A DNA stretch of 64,000 bases, from positions 1-64,000 of the forward strand of contig NZ_AUCB01000011.1 of NCBI RefSeq assembly GCF_000429545.1, given 5' to 3'. Below the pieces are notes generated by a model that was not told where the DNA came from, made no database searches, and saw nothing but the letters and a program-made list of their open reading frames with translations. Shown here piece by piece: positions 8,573 to 17,333 of this stretch. A program made the position numbers and the translations under genes. The stretch is from Arenibacter certesii DSM 19833 (GTDB lineage Bacteria > Bacteroidota > Bacteroidia > Flavobacteriales > Flavobacteriaceae). The number at the start of each line of letters is the position of its first letter. Position 1 is the stretch's first letter.

Positions 8573-11113
8573 ATGGAAAAACTCATAGGAGTAATACAAC
8601 GAGTAACATATCATAACAGGGAAAACGGTTGGACTGTCTTGAGGGTTACCCCTATTGATAAACCCCATGAATTGAAAACAGTAACAGTGCATCAAGCAAA
8701 TGTGTTTGCCGGAGCAACAATGGAGTTTGAAGGGGAATGGGTGCATCATGCTAAGTATGGGGAACAATTTAAGTCACAAAACACTTTTGAGAGAAAACCT
8801 TCCAGCGCATCGGCATTGGAAAAATATATTGGATCTGGTCTGATATATGGAGTTGGTCCTAAAATAGCCAAACGGATCGTAAAGCATTTCGGAAAAGATA
8901 CCTTGGATGTTTTTGAAGGTGATATTGAAAGGTTGAAGGAGGTTCCCGGAATAGCGCAAACAAAGCTAGAACAAATAGAATCTTCATGGACGGAGCATAG
9001 AGAGATTAGAAATGTAATGTTGTTTCTTCAAGAATATGGGGTAAGCACCTTATTTGCAGTTAAGATTTATAAAACGTATGGTAACGATGCAATTAAAATT
9101 GTAGAAGACAATCCCTACCAATTATCAAAGGATATTTATGGTATTGGTTTTTTTTCAGCCGATAATATAGCCTTAAGTATGGGGATCGGAAAAGATAGCC
9201 CAAAACGAATGCAAGCAGCAGTAAGTCATGTTCTTTCTGCTGCACGAGAGCAAGGGCATTGTTACTTAGAGTTAGAAAACATTCAAAAAGAAGTAAAAAA
9301 GCTTTTAAATGAAAACTATAGTGATTTATGCCAAGAGGTAGTGAATCAAATGGAGAAGAATAACGATTTAAAAGTTCGGTTAAAACAAGAAGAAAACCTA
9401 GCGGTTAAATGCTATTACTCAAAGTCCTTATATTTTGACGAGTTGCACACCGCAAAAATTACGCAGTCTTTTCTTGAGAATGAGGTGATCATTGATACGG
9501 GAAGAGCGGAAAGTTGGTTGAAGCGCTTTAACAAACTTCAAGAATTTCCTTTAAGTGATGAACAATTCAGCGCGGTTCTCGGGATTTGCCAACACCCCTT
9601 TTCTATTTTAACAGGCGGACCAGGTTGCGGAAAAACAACCACCACAAAAGCGTTGGTTAAGTTATTATTTGCGATGAAGAAAAGAGTAACACTCGCAGCA
9701 CCCACGGGCAGAGCGGCCCAACGAATGAGTGAAGTCATAGGAGCAGAAGCACAAACCATACATCGCTTGCTTGTTTGGCAACCGCAAACAGGACAATTCA
9801 AGAAAAACGAGGAAGATCAACTGGATACGGATTTTGTCATAATCGATGAAAGCTCCATGCTCGACATTTCCATATCTGCATCTCTTCTAAAGGCGATCCC
9901 TCTTTCGGCGCAACTACTCTTTATTGGCGACCCTAATCAACTTCCATCGGTAGGAGCTGGTAATGTGTTGAAAGACTTAATTGAAAGTGAAAAAGTGCCG
10001 TGTTTTCATCTGAGAAAAGTATTTAGACAGGCCAACGAAAGCCAGATTATAAAATTTGCACATGAGATAATACACCGCCAAATTCCTCGAATAGAATCGC
10101 CCATTCATGTTCCCGACATCTGGAATCAAAAAATAGATTGTCTTTTTATCGATTCGGAAGAAGCCACCAAAGAGCAAATGCTTTTTATTAGGAAAATAAG
10201 AAAGTCGATGAGATACGTAATAGATAAGGAGGGTATAGCGTTTATCCGGGAGCAGGGAGATGAAGAATTGGATGACAGCTATAAATCTATAACCCAAGAA
10301 GACGATATTTATATAAACACTACTAGTAAAGAAGAAATTGAAAACTTAAAAAGAACAGGGGTCCGTTCTTACATTTTTAATGTTCCTAAAAAGTTCTTGC
10401 ATACAAATATTGAATCGCTAATGAGATCGGAATCCAATGCGGAAGCATTAAAAGGGATTGTAGAAAACATCCACCCTTGGTCTAGCATTAATTATGGATT
10501 TACCGCATCGGAAATGGCGGTAAGGCTCTATACTAAAACAATTAAAGAGCGATTGGGGGAGCATACGGAAGTGCAGATACTTACCCCTATGACCGTTGGA
10601 AGTATGGGAACACGTAGTTTGAATCAACTCATACAAGAAACTGCCAATCCTGAAAAAGAAGGTGTAATAAGTTTAAATATTGGTGATCGTACATTTCGTA
10701 CTGGAGATAGAGTAATTCAGCGAAGAAATAACTACGATTTAGAAGTTTTCAATGGCGATATAGGCTTTATATCTGCTATTGATCACCAATCGAATTGTAT
10801 GGAAATCACCTATCAAACAGGCGAAAATGAAAGGCAAGTACATTACGAAAAGCAAGACGTTTTAGACCTAGATTTGGCTTATGCCATTACAATCCATAAA
10901 TCTCAAGGGAGTGAATTTGATGCGGTAATTATTCCTGTAGTATTGCAGCATTTCAATATGCTATATCAAAACTTGATTTATACGGCACTTACCAGGGCTA
11001 AGAAAATGGCAATATTTGTTGGAACTCGAAAAGCATTGGGTATTGCGGTTAGAAATATTGATAACCGTACTAGAAAAACGATGCTGAAGACGATCGTACA
11101 AAACGATATATAA
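8573..11113 (+). CDS. recD2: RecD2-like ATP-dependent DNA helicase
   Basis: This is an 846-residue superfamily 1B 5'-3' helicase. The N-terminal region has tandem helix-hairpin-helix motifs (GVGPKIAKRIVKHFG, LKEVPGIAQTKLEQI). Walker A is TGGPGCGKTTT (~346-356), the DExx box is IIDESSMLD (~422-430), then VFRQANESQI, and the C-terminal motifs AITIHKSQGSEFD and YTALTRAKK. RecD2-type enzymes process DNA ends or stalled forks without RecBC. There is a ~200 bp gap after the M23 gene. The flanking element-like region suggests it came with the mobile element, although chromosomal copies also exist. The region between motifs contains an insertion of ~180 residues (500-680) that I do not recognise. Confidence 0.9.
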   Translation: MEKLIGVIQRVTYHNRENGWTVLRVTPIDKPHELKTVTVHQANVFAGATMEFEGEWVHHAKYGEQFKSQNTFERKPSSASALEKYIGSGLIYGVGPKIAKRIVKHFGKDTLDVFEGDIERLKEVPGIAQTKLEQIESSWTEHREIRNVMLFLQEYGVSTLFAVKIYKTYGNDAIKIVEDNPYQLSKDIYGIGFFSADNIALSMGIGKDSPKRMQAAVSHVLSAAREQGHCYLELENIQKEVKKLLNENYSDLCQEVVNQMEKNNDLKVRLKQEENLAVKCYYSKSLYFDELHTAKITQSFLENEVIIDTGRAESWLKRFNKLQEFPLSDEQFSAVLGICQHPFSILTGGPGCGKTTTTKALVKLLFAMKKRVTLAAPTGRAAQRMSEVIGAEAQTIHRLLVWQPQTGQFKKNEEDQLDTDFVIIDESSMLDISISASLLKAIPLSAQLLFIGDPNQLPSVGAGNVLKDLIESEKVPCFHLRKVFRQANESQIIKFAHEIIHRQIPRIESPIHVPDIWNQKIDCLFIDSEEATKEQMLFIRKIRKSMRYVIDKEGIAFIREQGDEELDDSYKSITQEDDIYINTTSKEEIENLKRTGVRSYIFNVPKKFLHTNIESLMRSESNAEALKGIVENIHPWSSINYGFTASEMAVRLYTKTIKERLGEHTEVQILTPMTVGSMGTRSLNQLIQETANPEKEGVISLNIGDRTFRTGDRVIQRRNNYDLEVFNGDIGFISAIDHQSNCMEITYQTGENERQVHYEKQDVLDLDLAYAITIHKSQGSEFDAVIIPVVLQHFNMLYQNLIYTALTRAKKMAIFVGTRKALGIAVRNIDNRTRKTMLKTIVQNDI

Positions 11114-11138
11114 TTTCTAGTCACTATTTATTGGTTAA

Positions 11139-11266
11139 ATCCCTTAAGGGCAAGAAATTAATTGCGCCTTAATTTACTCGATAATCGAGATTAAATGCTC
11201 CGAGGCTTGCCTTGAAAATTAAAGTGCTTTTCCTCTAAAATGCCTCATGGGTTTGCCCTGAGATAG
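11139..11266. repeat. REP-like palindromic units
   Basis: The stretch contains CCCTTAAGGG (11139-11148), CTCGATAATCGAG (11178-11190), and two imperfect hairpins around a shared TTGCC core: ATGCTCCGAGGCTTGCCTTG (11195-11214) and CTCATGGGTTTGCCCTGAG (11244-11262). This layout resembles REP elements mobilised by REP-associated tyrosine transposases in Bacteroidetes, but that link is from memory of the family. Confidence 0.45.
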
Positions 11267-11779
11267 TTTACTAATCCTACAAGCTTTGTATGATATAAAG
11301 TTAAATCGAACACTCATTAACATATACAGTGCGAGGTCCAAATCTTCGTTAATAATGTTCTGCTAGTATCAGGAAGTTTTAAGGGATTGAAGCAAAACAA
11401 AGGATGAGTCCTATATACTATCACATGAAATTAAATCTGTTTACAGGATGCACTCTGCAATTTATTTATGCAAAACAAATAAAATATCCGTCTCATAAAG
11501 CTTTTTTGAGTCAGGATATACTGTAAAAAAATGTAAAGTAGATCCTTTTATCAAACAGAAATCGGAAAACAGACGCGGCGGGACAAAGTAAAACTATTCA
11601 AATTATACTGGTTTTTGAAAGAAGTGTTATCCTATCTGCGAATATTAAATTACCCAATCACGTATCATTTGCCTATTGAAAAGGTCCTAAAAAAACCAAT
11701 AGAGGTAGAGCTTTCGCCAAAGAATAAGACGTTCTGAAAATGTATAAGTTGGTGGATAATAGGCAGTAAAAGGGCAAAA

Positions 11780-11799
11780 TGTTGTACCTATGTTGTACC
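11780..11799 (+). repeat. Tandem TGTTGTACC pair near tRNA-Met
   Basis: TGTTGTACC occurs at 11780-11788 and again at 11791-11799 with a 2-nt spacer, directly beyond the tRNA terminator. Short direct repeats at this place are what tyrosine-recombinase arm sites look like, so this may be part of an attachment region (inference). Confidence 0.35.
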
Positions 11800-11803
11800 C
11801 AAT

Positions 11804-11833
11804 AAAAAAACCCAGAAGACAAATCTCCTGGGT
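11804..11833 (-). terminator. Rho-independent terminator of tRNA-Met
   Basis: The arms ACCCAG (11810-11815) and CTGGGT (11828-11833) pair. On the minus strand the hairpin is followed by a run of seven T residues (complement of 11804-11810). It lies 16 bp after the tRNA 3' end. Confidence 0.75.
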
Positions 11834-11849
11834 TCCCTTATTTTACTTG

Positions 11850-11923
11850 TAGCGAGATCGGGAATTGAACCCGAGACCTCCGGGTTATGAATCCGACGCT
11901 CTAACCGACTGAGCTACCTCGCC
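11850..11923 (-). tRNA. tRNA-Met (CAT anticodon)
   Basis: On the minus strand a 74-nt cloverleaf is complete: acceptor GGCGAGG pairs with TCTCGCT plus discriminator A, the D arm contains AGCTCAGTCGGTTAGAGC, the anticodon CAT is at 11889-11887, and the T arm has the loop TTCAATT. CCA is not encoded. The G1-U72 and G7-U66 wobble pairs are noticeable. The elongator-type acceptor end argues for elongator methionine rather than initiator; a lysidine-modified tRNA-Ile cannot be excluded from anticodon alone. Confidence 0.92.
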
Positions 11924-12065
11924 ATTTTGGTTTTTTAAACGGCTGCAAATATATAGTTTAATTTTTAGTCTTTCAAAATTAGAACGTAAAAAAATTAATA
12001 TTCTTCTTTTATTTTTTTATCCTATATAAATATATATATTGACAACCATTAAACACTATATAGTA

Positions 12066-12449
12066 ATGAACGATAAAGTTAAATTTGAAGTTGAATTTGT
12101 GATACAGGCTTCACCACAGCTTCTGTATCAATATATATCCACTCCCTCAGGGCTTTCGGAGTGGTTTGCCGATAACGTAAACTCTAGAGGTGAGAAGTTC
12201 AATTTTATTTGGGATGGCTCCGAAGAGGAGGCAAAATTGCTAAAACGCAAAAGTGAGGAGTTTGTTAAATTTACCTGGGTCGCCGAGGAAGATGAAAGTT
12301 TTTTTGAAATGCGAATTATAGTTGACGAAATAACTAAGGATGTCTCCTTGTTTATTACCGATTTTGCTGAAGAAGACGAAGTAGACGAAGCTAAAATGCT
12401 CTGGGAAAACCAAGTGTCTAGTTTAAAACAAGTTTTGGGATCTACTTAA
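12066..12449 (+). CDS. START-like (START_2) domain protein
   Basis: From ATG 12066 the protein has 127 residues; the frame is open to a TTG at 12039, but family members begin near MNDKVKFEVEF. It has the SRPBCC/START-like fold pattern: an N-terminal strand VKFEVEFVIQASPQLLY, a helix with LSEWFADNV, the strand KFNFIWDGSEE, and a C-terminal long helix ending WENQVSSLKQ. Such helix-grip proteins bind small hydrophobic ligands or act as Hsp90-activator relatives; the ligand here is unknown. It is widely conserved in Flavobacteriia. It is followed by a strong terminator. Confidence 0.75.
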   Translation: MNDKVKFEVEFVIQASPQLLYQYISTPSGLSEWFADNVNSRGEKFNFIWDGSEEEAKLLKRKSEEFVKFTWVAEEDESFFEMRIIVDEITKDVSLFITDFAEEDEVDEAKMLWENQVSSLKQVLGST

Positions 12450-12468
12450 TCCTTTAGTGAAATAAATG

Positions 12469-12476
12469 TATCTTTG
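12469..12476 (+). promoter_or_regulatory. -7 box before the class IV aminotransferase gene
   Basis: TATCTTTG matches the Bacteroidetes -7 consensus TAnnTTTG. The predicted start of transcription (~12482) lies inside the terminator hairpin of the preceding gene, giving a ~20-nt leader. No clear -33 TTG is present at the right distance, so the call is tentative. Confidence 0.35.
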
Positions 12477-12501
12477 GCCTTGATTTTTCAAGGCTTTTTT
12501 T
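12477..12501 (+). terminator. Terminator abutting the next start codon
   Basis: GCCTTGA (12477-12483) and TCAAGGC (12488-12494) form a 7-bp stem with a T4 loop and are followed by seven T residues. The hairpin ends one base before the ATG at 12502. It should stop transcripts from the START-like gene. Confidence 0.75.
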
Positions 12502-13347
12502 ATGATTAATTTTAATGGAGACCTCCATTCCAAAGATTCTTTTTTTTTAAACCACAATAATAGAGGACTACGCTACGGTGATGCCCTTTTTGAAACCATA
12601 AGGGTGGTTAATGGTAAACTGTTCTTCTGGGAAGACCATTATCTTAGACTAATGGCCTCTATGCGTATTTTACGTATGGAAATACCAATGTCCTTTACCA
12701 TGGAATTCTTGGAGGAACAGATAATGGAATCAGTTACCGAAAATACGTTGAAGGAAAGTCCGGCACGTGTACGTGTGACCGTTTTTAGGAATGATGGCGG
12801 ATTCTATTTACCCAATACTAATGATGTTTCTTATATTATTGAGGCTTCTGCACTAGAATCTCCCTTTTTTGTTCTTAATGCGGAAGCATACGAAGTGGAG
12901 CTTTTTAAAGACTTTTATGTCAATCCCGATATGTTGTCAACATTAAAAACTAATAATAAGCTTATAAATGTGGTAGGGAGTGTTTTTGCGAAAGAAAATG
13001 GATATCAAAACTGTCTGCTTGTAAATAACAATAAAATGGTGGTGGAAGCCCTTAATGGAAATCTTTTCCTAGTTAAAGGCAATCATATTAAAACCCCGCC
13101 ATTAAAAGACGGTTGTCTAAATGGGATTATCCGCAAAAAATTAATCGGTATTCTAGAAAATCTTGATCATTATGTACTTGAAGAAGCCCCTATTTCACCA
13201 TTTGAACTTCAAAAGGCAGACGAGCTGTTTATAACCAATGCCGTTGTAGGGATCCAGCCAATTAGTAAATATAGGAAGAAGGAATATGCTACTACCGTAG
13301 CTTTGGATCTGATAGGTAAATTAAATGCTGCAGCAAGACTGACCTAA
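12502..13347 (+). CDS. Class IV aminotransferase (aminodeoxychorismate lyase-like)
   Basis: A 281-residue fold-type IV PLP enzyme. Visible family features are RGLRYGDALFETIRV near the N-terminus, the lysine region LSTLKTNNKLINVV (catalytic Lys in TNNK/L), and VVEALNGNLFLVKGN and TPPLKDGCLNGIIR downstream. Members include 4-amino-4-deoxychorismate lyase (PabC), branched-chain and D-amino acid aminotransferases. The RGLRYGDALFET form and the solitary setting in a housekeeping cluster fit PabC-like activity in folate synthesis, but the substrate cannot be decided from sequence alone. The ATG at 12502 directly follows a terminator hairpin. Confidence 0.78.
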   Translation: MINFNGDLHSKDSFFLNHNNRGLRYGDALFETIRVVNGKLFFWEDHYLRLMASMRILRMEIPMSFTMEFLEEQIMESVTENTLKESPARVRVTVFRNDGGFYLPNTNDVSYIIEASALESPFFVLNAEAYEVELFKDFYVNPDMLSTLKTNNKLINVVGSVFAKENGYQNCLLVNNNKMVVEALNGNLFLVKGNHIKTPPLKDGCLNGIIRKKLIGILENLDHYVLEEAPISPFELQKADELFITNAVVGIQPISKYRKKEYATTVALDLIGKLNAAARLT

Positions 13348-13362
13348 GGAAGGGTATTGAAA

Positions 13363-13923
13363 TTAGTTTAAATTAGGGTTTTCAGGAGAATTGGACCATA
13401 TTAGATAATTGCCCCCCAATTCTAACATCTTCTCTTTCCAAAATGCATTTGCAGATTTTTGGATGATGGCGCAATGGTACACATTTTCTACCACAATCCA
13501 GGATTTAGAGTTGAGCTCTGCTTCCAATTGAAGAGAAGACCAGCCAGAATATCCTAAAAAGAATCGTATATCATCTTCTGATATTACTTTATTGTTGATC
13601 ATTTCAACAATGCTGTTAAAATCACCTCCCCAATAAATCCCATCGGAAATTTCGATGCTATTTTCTACCAATTCAGGCACCTTATGGATAAAATAAAGAT
13701 TATCCTGCTCGACAGGACCTCCATTATACACCCTAAAAGGAACTTCAATCTCGGTAACTAGATCGCTAATATTGTAGTTTAAAGGTTTATTTAGGATAAA
13801 ACCAACGGATCCTTCCTTATTGTGTTCTGCAAGCAGTACAATAGATCTGTGAAAGGAAACATCACCAGAAAGAGTAGGCTCGGCAATAAGTAGTTTGCCT
13901 TTTTTTGGTTTTTCCGCAATCAT
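13363..13923 (-). CDS. YqgE/AlgH family protein
   Basis: This is a 186-residue protein with the family's hallmarks: KGKLLIAEPTLSGDVSFHRSIVLL, GSVGFILNKPL, VYNGGPVEQDNLYFIH, YWGGDFNSI, and FLGYSGWSSLQLEAEL. YqgE/AlgH proteins are conserved in many bacteria but have no firmly known biochemical function. The length is normal. It converges on the aminotransferase gene with a 15-bp gap. Confidence 0.92.
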   Translation of the reverse strand: MIAEKPKKGKLLIAEPTLSGDVSFHRSIVLLAEHNKEGSVGFILNKPLNYNISDLVTEIEVPFRVYNGGPVEQDNLYFIHKVPELVENSIEISDGIYWGGDFNSIVEMINNKVISEDDIRFFLGYSGWSSLQLEAELNSKSWIVVENVYHCAIIQKSANAFWKEKMLELGGNYLIWSNSPENPNLN

Positions 13924-13982
13924 AATATTCTCTTATATCTTCTAAAGTAATGAATTTAATGTAATATAAAAGGGTTTTTTAT

Positions 13983-14014
13983 AAAAAAAAAGCACTTCTG
14001 TTGAGAAGTGCTTT
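13983..14014 (-). terminator. Terminator of the HU gene
   Basis: AAAGCACTTCT (13989-13999) and AGAAGTGCTTT (14004-14014) form an 11-bp stem with a 4-nt loop. On the minus strand it is followed by a run of T residues (complement of the A-run 13983-13991). Confidence 0.85.
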
Positions 14015-14035
14015 AGAAGTATTCTTAGCGTATGA

Positions 14036-14308
14036 CTAGTTTACAGAATTGCTTAAATCTGAACCTGCCTTAAACTTAACAACATTTTTCGCTGCAATCT
14101 GAATCGTCTTTCCAGTTGATGGGTTTCTACCTTCTCTTGCATTTCTTTTAGATACAGACCATGATCCGAAACCTACTAAAGATACTCTATCACCTTTCTT
14201 AAGAGAACCTTCAACATTTCCTAAAAATGACTCTAATGCTTTTTTTGCTGCTGCTTTTGTAATGCCAGCATCGGCTGCCATTGCATCTATTAATTCTGTT
14301 TTGTTCAT
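14036..14308 (-). CDS. HU family DNA-binding protein
   Basis: A 90-residue histone-like protein with a full family match: MNKTELIDAMAADAGITKA at the start, VSLVGFGSWSVSKRNAREGRNPSTG across the DNA-bending arm (proline in the RNPSTG tip), and KFKAGSDLSNSV at the end. HU dimers bend and compact DNA. It is a single gene with its own strong terminator. Confidence 0.96.
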   Translation of the reverse strand: MNKTELIDAMAADAGITKAAAKKALESFLGNVEGSLKKGDRVSLVGFGSWSVSKRNAREGRNPSTGKTIQIAAKNVVKFKAGSDLSNSVN

Positions 14309-14484
14309 AATTTCAATAATTAATTGTTATTATTTATATTTTAATACTTCAACAAAATTATACGGATTTGGCAGTAACGCAAGTAAAACGGGGGTAAATC
14401 GCTAATTTTGTTAATAACTTCGGGTCATTGTTGATAAAGTTGGACTAATTGTACATTTCTCGCTACATCAATGTACATGGGGGT

Positions 14485-15435
14485 TTAGCGCATAAAGGCG
14501 TTTTTTTCTAGTTTTAATCCATTTAATACTTCTTTAGTCGTCATTCTTCGTTTTCCTGGAAGCTGAATTTCTAGTAGGTTTATGTAACCTCCCATCACCG
14601 CAACCTTTAATTCGTTTTTAGTGAAGCTTATAGCACCAAACTCCACCTCATGTTTCACTTCTTCCTTAGTTGCTGAATAAATTTTCATGGTTAATTTGTC
14701 CTCTCCATTATAAAGAGTGCTCCAAGCCGTTGGGTAGGGGCTTAATCCTCTAATTTTATCATAAACCTTATTTAATGGTTGGTCCCATGCCAATTCACAA
14801 GTATCCTTATGAAGTTTATGTGCGAGTTTTAATTGGCCATCCTCTTTTTGTTTTCTCGGACTTACTTCCCCCGTCATTAACTTTTCTACCGTTTTAACTA
14901 CAAGTTTGGCTCCAAGCACCATTAATCGATCATGTAGGGATCCCGCGGTATCTTCCTTGCTAATAGCCGTACTGTCCTGTAGTAATATTTCACCGGTGTC
15001 TATTTTTTCATCAATAAAGAAAGTGGTGGCTCCAGTCTCTTTCTCTCCGTTTATAATAGACCAGTTTATAGGTGCTGCCCCACGGTAATTGGGTAGGAGG
15101 GAAGCGTGAAGGTTAAACGTACCCATAGTAGGTATTGCCCATACTAGCTTAGGTAGCATTCTAAAAGCGACTACCACCTGTAAATCTGGTTTTAAGGATT
15201 TTAAGTTGTCTAGGAATTCCTCATCTTTTAAATTGGTGGGTTGTAAAAGCGTTAATCCCTTAGCGGTGGCATATTTCTTAACAGCGGATTCGTTTAATTT
15301 TCTTCCCCTACCAGCAGGTTTGTCGGGGGCGGTAATTACACCTACTATGGGAAAACCTTCTTTATGCAAGGCTGCTAAAGTGGCCACTGCAAAATCTGGG
15401 GTACCCATAAATACGATTCTCGGTTTTTCCATCAT
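14485..15435 (-). CDS. fmt: Methionyl-tRNA formyltransferase
   Basis: Fmt transfers a formyl group from 10-formyl-THF to the initiator methionyl-tRNA. The 316-residue protein begins RIVFMGTPDFAV, has the formyl-THF motif LHASLLPNYRGAAPI (with the catalytic Asn/His/Asp set in the hydrolase-like domain), FFIDEKIDTGEIL, and the C-terminal OB-like domain (about 205-316). Its start overlaps the recQ stop by 4 bp (15432-15435), so the two are co-transcribed. The second methionine is an equally good start. Confidence 0.96.
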   Translation of the reverse strand: MMEKPRIVFMGTPDFAVATLAALHKEGFPIVGVITAPDKPAGRGRKLNESAVKKYATAKGLTLLQPTNLKDEEFLDNLKSLKPDLQVVVAFRMLPKLVWAIPTMGTFNLHASLLPNYRGAAPINWSIINGEKETGATTFFIDEKIDTGEILLQDSTAISKEDTAGSLHDRLMVLGAKLVVKTVEKLMTGEVSPRKQKEDGQLKLAHKLHKDTCELAWDQPLNKVYDKIRGLSPYPTAWSTLYNGEDKLTMKIYSATKEEVKHEVEFGAISFTKNELKVAVMGGYINLLEIQLPGKRRMTTKEVLNGLKLEKNAFMR

Positions 15436-17333
15436 TTGTTTATTTCGTATTGATTTGTTGAATTTATTTTGATTTTCCCGTCTTCCAATAATCCCTGTAA
15501 CGCTAAAATAACGGAACTCTCCTTATATGTTAGGATACGGATTAAATCTCTGGAACTTTGACTGTTTATAGCTAAGTGCTTAACTATATCCTCTTGTATA
15601 ATAGCAATAATATGTTGGTCTACGGGATTCTTTTGAATACAAATATCGCATTTACCACAGTCTGAGGATGTTTTTTCACCAAAATAGGAAAGTAGTTGTG
15701 TGTTCCTGCAAACCGTACTATTTTTTGCATAGGCCAGAATTTGATTTACATTTTCCGTTTTTATGGCGATGATCTGCTTTATTTTACCTGCAAAAATGTT
15801 AATGGTCCGCTCATCTTCCCTTGGGACCAAAAAGGTAATCTCTAAGTCGTTGTGCTGTGCTTGGTAGTCAATAATTTCGTCCTTCTCCATTTTTTCTAGC
15901 GTACGTATCACTTCTTTTTCTGATTTATTGACTTTTTTAGCGATTAATAGCACATTTACTTTAGTATTAAAGTCAAATACTCCTCCATAGGTACGTAAAA
16001 TGGTCTGTATGATGGGAGCCGATACTTTATGTATGTCTAAATAATCGAATATTTCCCTTTTAGAAGCTATAAATCGGATGGTGGTTTTTTGAGAAAAAGA
16101 TTCTGTAAGGGAGATCACCGAGTTTTGATCTAATATCCGTAGGCCATTATAAGTTAGGTTGCTATTTAACTTATAGGTGTCGCAAAAGGAGTTAAAGGGC
16201 AATTGATAGATTTCAAAGCTGCCTTCCCCAAAAGGGATCTGGAAATAATTGTTAAGCTTATTGTAGAGGAGTTTTATAAACGCCACATCGGGTAATGCCC
16301 CTAAAAATTGATTGCGTACTTGAGATTCATCCTTTTGGTTTAAGATCATCACAGCGAGAGCCGGCTCCCCATTACGTCCTGCTCTCCCAGCTTCCTGAAA
16401 ATAATTCTCCATGCTATCTGGAATCTGGTAGTGGACAACCAGGCCAACATCGGCCTTATCTATACCCATCCCAAAGGCATTGGTAGCTACCATTACCTTT
16501 ACTTTGTTCGCCAACCAATGGTCTAATCGCTCCTCTTTTTCCTTTGTGCTGATTCCACCATGGAAGAAAGTGGCCGTGTGCCCTAACTTAGTTAAATAAT
16601 TGGCTATTTCCACTGTCATCCTTCTATTTCGAACGTAAACAATGACGCTTGATTTAGCTTCCTGGCACAATTCCCTTAACCTATAGTTTTTATCCTCATC
16701 CCAAAACACATTAAAGGCAATATTGTCCCTACCAAAAGAGTCTTTTATTTTTAGGGGCTCTTTAAGATTTAGGTTTTCGCAAATATCCTGGACAACCAAA
16801 TCAGTTGCTGTGGCTGTTAGGGCTATTACGGGCACATTGGGCACTAAATCTCTTATTATTGAGCACTCTAGATAGGCGGGCCTAAAATCGTTGCCCCATT
16901 GCGATATACAATGTGCCTCATCTATAGCGATCAGGTTTACGTCCATCTGCTGAATACGGTCCCTAATCAGGGTTTGTTGTAAGCGCTCTGGGGAGAGGTA
17001 TAGAAACTTGTAATTGCCGTATAAACAGTTATCTAAAAGTTGGTTTACCTCTTCTTGGGAAATTCCACCAGTTAATGCAATAGCCTTTATTCCTAAAGAC
17101 CTTAATGCTTCTACTTGGTTTTTTATCAAGGCAACTAAGGGAGATACCACTATACAGATTCCTTCTTTAGCCAATGCAGGAATTTGAAAACAGATCGATT
17201 TTCCACCACCTGTAGGAAGTAGGGCCATTACATCCTGTCCGCCTAATACAGCATGGATAATTTGCTCCTGTGAATTTTTAAAATCCTGGAACCCCCAATA
17301 TTTTTGCAAAATCTCCTTGGGCTGCAGTGGCAC
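15432..17333 (-). CDS. recQ: RecQ family ATP-dependent DNA helicase
   Basis: This is a 633-residue superfamily 2 helicase. Walker A is LLPTGGGKSICFQIPA (~40-55), the DEAH box is AIDEAHCISQWG, motif VI is YFQEAGRAGRNGE, and the zinc-binding cluster is CRNTQLLSYFGE...CGKCDIC. The winged-helix RQC part follows; an HRDC domain is not evident. It would unwind forked or recombination DNA 3'-5'. It lies in an apparent operon with the AAA ATPase gene upstream (1-bp overlap at 17333) and fmt downstream. Confidence 0.95.
   Translation of the reverse strand: MPLQPKEILQKYWGFQDFKNSQEQIIHAVLGGQDVMALLPTGGGKSICFQIPALAKEGICIVVSPLVALIKNQVEALRSLGIKAIALTGGISQEEVNQLLDNCLYGNYKFLYLSPERLQQTLIRDRIQQMDVNLIAIDEAHCISQWGNDFRPAYLECSIIRDLVPNVPVIALTATATDLVVQDICENLNLKEPLKIKDSFGRDNIAFNVFWDEDKNYRLRELCQEAKSSVIVYVRNRRMTVEIANYLTKLGHTATFFHGGISTKEKEERLDHWLANKVKVMVATNAFGMGIDKADVGLVVHYQIPDSMENYFQEAGRAGRNGEPALAVMILNQKDESQVRNQFLGALPDVAFIKLLYNKLNNYFQIPFGEGSFEIYQLPFNSFCDTYKLNSNLTYNGLRILDQNSVISLTESFSQKTTIRFIASKREIFDYLDIHKVSAPIIQTILRTYGGVFDFNTKVNVLLIAKKVNKSEKEVIRTLEKMEKDEIIDYQAQHNDLEITFLVPREDERTINIFAGKIKQIIAIKTENVNQILAYAKNSTVCRNTQLLSYFGEKTSSDCGKCDICIQKNPVDQHIIAIIQEDIVKHLAINSQSSRDLIRILTYKESSVILALQGLLEDGKIKINSTNQYEINK

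Larger units (their letters stand above)
11114..11803. other. Gene-poor, repeat-containing stretch beside tRNA-Met
   Basis: No credible gene lies in these 690 bases. The left part holds REP-like palindromes (11139-11266). The rest is AT-rich with short frames that lack starts and recognisable motifs. The right end holds a tandem TGTTGTACC pair. The context (mobile element on one side, a tRNA 3' end on the other) fits a decayed end of an integrated element. Confidence 0.6.

Noticed and set aside
11580-11737. Open frame ending in VELSPKNKTF that might be the tail of a decayed recombinase
   Set aside because: There is no start codon, no catalytic motif, and the similarity to integrases is not above chance by eye.
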